From PALSA-505 sp036495485 (GTDB lineage: Bacteria; Actinomycetota; Actinomycetes; Streptosporangiales; Streptosporangiaceae): 16,871 bases of DNA. The notes under the pieces are model-generated. The model did no database searches. It was not told the DNA's origin and worked only from the letters and a program-made list of their open reading frames with translations. Location: contig DASXMU010000061.1 in the NCBI GenBank assembly GCA_036495485.1, forward strand, positions 1 to 16,871, written 5' to 3'. Shown piece after piece: positions 13,239-16,871 of the stretch. Position numbers and translations under genes: made by a program. Every line of letters begins with the position of its first letter. Within the stretch, counting starts at the first letter, position 1.

Positions 13239-14066
13239 TTAGCCGTTGCCAGGGGATGTTACGAAGTCGATGAGGTGCTCGACGGTGCCGAGCAGTTCTG
13301 GCTCCAGGTCGGCATAGCTGCGCGCGGCGCGCAGGATCCGCCGCCAGCCCAGGGCCGTGTCCTCCGGCCAGCCCAGCGCGTCCAGCACGCCCTCCTTCCA
13401 CGGCAGGCCCCTGGGCACCTGCGGCCAGGCGGCGATGCCCACCACGGACGGCTTCACCGCCTGCCAGATGTCCACGAACGGGTGCCCGGCCACCAGCACG
13501 TCCGGCGAAGTGACCTCGGCGGCTATCCGGCTCTCCTTCGAGCCGGTCACCAGGTGGTCGACCAGCACGCCGAGGCGGCGCCCTGAGGCGGGCGCGAACT
13601 CGGCGACGATCTGCGGCAGGTGGTCGATCCCCTCCAGGAACTCGACCACGATGCCGATGTCGCGCAGGTCGTCACCCCAGATCTTCTCGACCAGTTCGGC
13701 GTCGTGCTTGCCCTCGACGTAGATCCGGCTGGCCCTGGCCACCCGCGCCTCGTGCCGCGGCGGCGCGACCGAGCCGGAGGCGGTCCTGGCCGGGCCCGCG
13801 GCCGGCCTGGTGACAGGCCGGACCAGCGTGACCGGCTTGCCCTCCAGCAGGAACCCGCCGCGTTCCAGCGGGAAGACCCGCTGCTTGCGGTACCTGTCCT
13901 CCAGCGTCACGTCGGCCTTGTCGCAGCGGATCACGGCGCCGCAGAAGCCACCGTCCAGGGTCTCCACGACCAGGCCACGCTCGGCTTCGACCTCCGGCGG
14001 CGGTGGTTTCCGCCGGGCGGCCCGCCAGTCTCCGGCCAGCACGTCGGGCCCGTAGTCTCGGTCCAT
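13239..14066 (-). CDS. DUF3097 family protein
   Basis: The 275-aa product matches the actinobacterial DUF3097 family in its start (MDRDYGPDVLAGDWR) and its central motif R-I-Y-V-E-G-K-H-D-A-E-L-V-E-K-I-W-G-D-D-L-R (114-135), followed by G-V-L-V-D-H-L-V-x-G-S-K-E-S-R-I (166-181). The V-E-G-K-H-D (E118, D122) and V-D-H (D170) elements look like a TOPRIM-type metal site, which is my inference. The first 85 residues look like a small beta domain (G-F-C-G-A-V-I...V-T-L-E-D-R). Function is unknown. The ATG at 14066 follows GGAGGTGA. It is divergent from hrcA; the two share a 129-bp intergenic region with the CIRCE operator. Confidence 0.9.
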   Translation of the reverse strand: MDRDYGPDVLAGDWRAARRKPPPPEVEAERGLVVETLDGGFCGAVIRCDKADVTLEDRYRKQRVFPLERGGFLLEGKPVTLVRPVTRPAAGPARTASGSVAPPRHEARVARASRIYVEGKHDAELVEKIWGDDLRDIGIVVEFLEGIDHLPQIVAEFAPASGRRLGVLVDHLVTGSKESRIAAEVTSPDVLVAGHPFVDIWQAVKPSVVGIAAWPQVPRGLPWKEGVLDALGWPEDTALGWRRILRAARSYADLEPELLGTVEHLIDFVTSPGNG

Positions 14067-14113
14067 TTCACCTCCAGCAGTCCAGGGTGTGCCCTCCTGA
14101 TCCCTGGCAGTCA

Positions 14114-14119
14114 TAGAAT
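14114..14119 (+). promoter_or_regulatory. -10 box of the hrcA-dnaJ operon
   Basis: TAGAAT matches TATAAT at five of six positions and runs directly into the CIRCE element. The -35 region is weak. The start would fall inside CIRCE, giving a leader of about 70 nt. Confidence 0.6.
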
Positions 14120-14145
14120 TGGCACTCGAGATTACCGAGTGCCAG
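14119..14145. promoter_or_regulatory. CIRCE operator (HrcA binding site)
   Basis: TTGGCACTC-N9-GAGTGCCAG fits the CIRCE consensus TTAGCACTC-N9-GAGTGCTAA, including the exact 9-bp spacer. The arms pair at eight of nine positions. It overlaps the -10 and the likely start site upstream of hrcA, so HrcA should repress its own operon and release it on heat shock. The divergent DUF3097 gene could also be affected. Confidence 0.93.
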
Positions 14146-14195
14146 GGCGTCGCCGTAGGGTGTCTTTCCGGCCGGGAGAGTATGGAGGTGAACAC

Positions 14196-15209
14196 GTGCT
14201 CGATGATCGCAAGCTCGCTGTGCTGCGGGCCATTATCGAAGACTATGTGTCCACCACCGAGCCGGTAGGGTCGAAATCGCTGGTGGACCGGCACAACCTG
14301 GACGTGTCACCGGCCACCATCCGCAACGACATGGCGGTGCTCGAGGAGCAGGGCTATATCGCGCAGCCGCACACCAGCGCCGGCCGGATCCCCACGGACA
14401 AGGGGTACCGGCTATTCGTGGACCGGCTGTCCGGGGTGAAGCCGCTATCCGGGGCCGAGCGCCGGGCTATCGAGACGTTCCTGGCCGGCGCCTACGACCT
14501 GGACGACGTGGTGACCAGGACCGTGCGGCTGCTCGCCCAGCTCACCCGCCAGGTGGCCGTGGTCCAGTACCCCTCGCTGCGCACCTCCTCGGTCCGCCAC
14601 ATCGAACTGGTGCCGATCGTCACGGGCCGGCTGCTGCTCGTGCTGATCACTGACACCGGGCGGGTCGAGCAGCGGACGGTCGAGCTGCCCGCCAACATCG
14701 ACGACGACTCGATCGCGCACCTGCGCGCGGTGCTCAACGCCTCCCTGGACGGACGGCAGATCAGCGAGGCCGCCGCGGTCGTCGCGGACCTGCCGGCCCG
14801 GATCGCGCCAGCCGACCGGCCGAGCGCGGTCGCCGTGCTGTCGGTGCTGCTGGAGAGCCTGGTCGAGCGGCACGAGGAGAAGATCGTGTTCGGCGGTGCG
14901 GCCAACCTCGCCGCCAGGGACTTCTCCAAAGGCCTCCGGGACGTCCTGGAGGCTCTGGAAGAGCAGGTGGTGCTCATGCGCCTGCTCGGCGAAACTGGTG
15001 ACCCGGCGCAGCTGACCGTCAGGATCGGCGCGGAAAACCTGGTGGAGGGGCTGCACGACGCGTCGGTCGTCTCCGCCGGGTACGGAGCGGGTGAGCAGGT
15101 CCTGGCCAAGCTCGCGGTGCTCGGCCCAACACGGATGGATTACCCGGGAACGATGGGAGCAGTGCGCGCGGTGGCACGCTATGTGGGTCAGATTCTGGCG
15201 GAGTCCTAG
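14196..15209 (+). CDS. hrcA: Heat-inducible transcription repressor HrcA
   Basis: HrcA binds CIRCE elements and represses chaperone operons in cooperation with GroEL. The 337-aa product has the N-terminal winged helix (about 1-75) with the hallmark SAGRIPTDKGYRLFVD (61-76), then the GAF-like dimerisation domain and the C-terminal V-L-G-P-T-R-M-D-Y-P motif. The GTG at 14196 follows GGAGGTGA with a 4-nt gap, a strong ribosome binding site; the longer open frame upstream is fortuitous. The stop codon TAG overlaps the dnaJ GTG by one base. A CIRCE element 50 nt upstream indicates autoregulation. Confidence 0.97.
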   Translation: MLDDRKLAVLRAIIEDYVSTTEPVGSKSLVDRHNLDVSPATIRNDMAVLEEQGYIAQPHTSAGRIPTDKGYRLFVDRLSGVKPLSGAERRAIETFLAGAYDLDDVVTRTVRLLAQLTRQVAVVQYPSLRTSSVRHIELVPIVTGRLLLVLITDTGRVEQRTVELPANIDDDSIAHLRAVLNASLDGRQISEAAAVVADLPARIAPADRPSAVAVLSVLLESLVERHEEKIVFGGAANLAARDFSKGLRDVLEALEEQVVLMRLLGETGDPAQLTVRIGAENLVEGLHDASVVSAGYGAGEQVLAKLAVLGPTRMDYPGTMGAVRAVARYVGQILAES

Positions 15210-16336
15210 TGGCAACGGACTACTACGCCGTGCTGGGCGTCCGCCGCGACGCAGCGCCGGACGAAATCAAGAAGGCATACCGGCGGCTGGCTCGTGAGCT
15301 GCACCCGGATGTCAACCCCGATCCGCAGACCCAGGATCGGTTCAAGGAGATCACGCAGGCCTACGAGGTCCTGTCCGACCCGGAGAAGCGCCAGATGTAC
15401 GATCTGGGCGCGGATCCCTTCGCCCCGGCGGGCGCGGGCGGGTTCGGTGCCGCTGGCTTCCCGTTCAGCGACATCATGGACGCCTTCTTCGGCACCGGCG
15501 CGACCCAGCGCGGCCCGCGCGGCCGGGCCCGCCGTGGCCGGAACGCCACCATCCGGGTCGAGCTCGACCTGTCCGAGTGCGCGTTCGGCGCGACCCGCGA
15601 GCTCATGGTGGACACGGCGGTCGTCTGCCCGACCTGCACCGGCGAAGGCACCGCGCCCGGCACGCACCCGGAGACCTGTGATGTCTGCGGCGGGCGCGGC
15701 GAGATAAGCCAGGTGACCCGCTCGTTCCTCGGCCAGGTGATGACCTCGCGGCCCTGCCCGGCCTGCGCCGGGGCCGGCACGGTGATCCGCAGGCCGTGCC
15801 CGGAGTGCGATGGCGACGGCCGGGTCAGGACGCGCCGCACCATCAAGGTGCGGATTCCCGCCGGTGTCGAGGGCGGCACCCACATCCAGCTGGCCGGCGA
15901 GGGCGAGGTGGGCCCGGGCGGCGGCCCGGCCGGCGACCTGTTCCTGGAGATCGTCCAGCGCCCGCACCTGATCTTCGAGCGGCAGGGCAACGACCTGCAC
16001 TGCACGGTGACGATCCCGATGGCCGCCGCGGCTCTCGGCGCCACGCTGCAGGTGCAGAGCCTGGATGGCCCGCGCGACGTGGACGTCCGGCCGAGTACCC
16101 AGTCCGGGCAGGTCATCACCCTGTACGGTCTCGGCACGGCGCAGCTCAACGATCCCGGCCGGGGCGACCTGATCATCCACGTGACCGTGGAGACGCCGAC
16201 CAAGCTGGACGCCGACCAGGAGGCCCTGCTGCGCCAGCTGGCCAAGCTGCGCGGTGAGGAGGCGCCTCCGGGCAAGTTCGCCCCCGGGCAGCAGGGTTTC
16301 TTCTCCCGGCTGCGCGACGCCTTCAACGGCCGCTGA
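15209..16336 (+). CDS. dnaJ: Chaperone protein DnaJ (hrcA-linked, DnaJ2 type)
   Basis: DnaJ is the Hsp40 co-chaperone that delivers clients to DnaK and stimulates its ATPase. The 375-aa product has a J domain (about 4-68) with HPD at 32-34, a short Gly/Phe region (about 75-95), four CXXCXGXG zinc motifs starting at C140, C157, C183 and C197, and the C-terminal substrate-binding domains. Actinobacteria usually have a second dnaJ in the dnaK operon; this one is the hrcA-linked paralogue. The GTG start overlaps the hrcA stop by one base (TAGTG), so translation is probably coupled. rsmE begins 14 nt after the stop. Confidence 0.97.
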   Translation: MATDYYAVLGVRRDAAPDEIKKAYRRLARELHPDVNPDPQTQDRFKEITQAYEVLSDPEKRQMYDLGADPFAPAGAGGFGAAGFPFSDIMDAFFGTGATQRGPRGRARRGRNATIRVELDLSECAFGATRELMVDTAVVCPTCTGEGTAPGTHPETCDVCGGRGEISQVTRSFLGQVMTSRPCPACAGAGTVIRRPCPECDGDGRVRTRRTIKVRIPAGVEGGTHIQLAGEGEVGPGGGPAGDLFLEIVQRPHLIFERQGNDLHCTVTIPMAAAALGATLQVQSLDGPRDVDVRPSTQSGQVITLYGLGTAQLNDPGRGDLIIHVTVETPTKLDADQEALLRQLAKLRGEEAPPGKFAPGQQGFFSRLRDAFNGR

Positions 16337-16350
16337 GGGCTCCGGACGCG

Positions 16351-16871
16351 GTGCCCCCGGCTACGCCGCCTGTATTTCTCGCCGACCGGGCCAGCCTGGA
16401 GCAGGACACGGTGGTCCTGTCCGGCGCCGAGGGCCGGCATGCGGCCACGGTGCGCAGGCTGCGGCCCGGCGAGCGCGTGGACCTGACCGACGGCGCCGGG
16501 ACGACGGCCGGGTGCGTGGTCGTGTCCGGGGGCGGTGGCAAGCTGGAGCTCACCGTGCTGAGCAGGCACCATGAGCCACGGCCCGAGCCGGGCATCTGCG
16601 TCGTGCAAGCTGTGCCCAAGGGTGACCGGGCCGAGCTGGCGGTGGAAACCATGACCGAAGTCGGCGTCGACACGATCGTGCCCTGGGCCGCCGAGCGGTG
16701 CGTCGCCGTCTGGACCGGTGGGCGCGACCAGGAGGCGCGCGGGCAGCGGGCGCTGGAACGCTGGCGGGCGACCGCGCGCGAGGCGGCCAAGCAGTCCCGC
16801 CGGGCCTGGCTTCCTGAGGTACCACCACTCGCGTCAACCGATGCGGTGATCGAGCGGTGTGGTTCGGCCGC
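16351..16871 (+). CDS. rsmE: 16S rRNA (uracil(1498)-N3)-methyltransferase, 5' part
   Basis: RsmE methylates U1498 of 16S rRNA and belongs to the SPOUT class. About 173 codons are present before the window ends. The N-terminal PUA-like domain reads P-V-F-L-A-D-R (7-13) and G-A-E-G-R-H-A-A-T-V-R-R-L-R-P-G-E. The start of the SPOUT domain includes V-V-Q-A-V-P-K-G-D-R-A-E-L, the motif M-T-E-V-G-V-D-T-I-V-P-W-A-A-E-R and R-W-R-A-T-A-R-E-A-A-K-Q-S-R-R, all typical of RsmE. The knotted SAM-binding end lies outside. The GTG at 16351 is chosen because it gives the usual short lead into P-V-F-L; no strong Shine-Dalgarno is seen, so expression may depend on coupling to dnaJ. Confidence 0.92.
   Translation, partial: MPPATPPVFLADRASLEQDTVVLSGAEGRHAATVRRLRPGERVDLTDGAGTTAGCVVVSGGGGKLELTVLSRHHEPRPEPGICVVQAVPKGDRAELAVETMTEVGVDTIVPWAAERCVAVWTGGRDQEARGQRALERWRATAREAAKQSRRAWLPEVPPLASTDAVIERCGSA

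Noticed and set aside
13620..14195. N-terminal extension of HrcA to 13620
   Set aside because: It is antisense to DUF3097, crosses the CIRCE operator and promoter, and HrcA of normal length starts at 14196 with a strong ribosome binding site.

Overview
The window is a chromosomal segment of a high-GC actinobacterium. The evidence is strong G/C third-position bias, frequent GTG starts, actinobacterial families (DUF3097, DUF1707+DUF4190, DUF4870, AbiEi/DUF559-like) and the order holA / rpsT (opposite strand) / lepA / hemW / hrcA / dnaJ / rsmE. That order is a conserved actinobacterial block, also known from mycobacteria and streptomycetes. The genus cannot be fixed from sequence alone.

Left part (1-5600) is accessory in flavour. 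It holds a lone AbiEi/DUF559-like protein (42-998) whose stop codon lies inside a 14-bp minisatellite, then the ribosome-associated GTPase hflX (1260-2777), a 503-bp relatively AT-rich gap with a perfect hairpin, and a solitary hutI-like amidohydrolase (3281-4498). Facing it across a long hairpin is a secreted GH25/DUF1906-like TIM-barrel protein (4602-5582, minus).

Middle part (5978-9963) is core replication and translation. holA (DNA polymerase III delta) converges with rpsT (S20), which is divergent from lepA (EF-4). Between holA and rpsT lies a 560-bp modular repeat array made of small hairpins. It includes an exact second copy of the last 28 bp of rpsT, and is the most unusual sequence in the window.

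Right part (9976-16871): a DUF1707/DUF4190 membrane protein converges on lepA. A MOSC-domain gene and hemW form an apparent operon, and hemW most likely starts at a CTG codon. A DUF4870 membrane protein overlaps hemW tail to tail, followed by a DUF3097 gene on the same strand. The DUF3097 gene is divergent from the heat-shock operon hrcA-dnaJ-rsmE, which is preceded by a recognisable CIRCE operator. rsmE runs off the right end.

Most of the window is ordinary housekeeping DNA, and I do not see a new multi-gene system. The points most worth checking are the holA/rpsT repeat array, active-site differences in the HutI-like protein, the CTG start of hemW, three starts that look leaderless (TANNNT 6-7 nt upstream), and the divergent secreted GH25-like protein.
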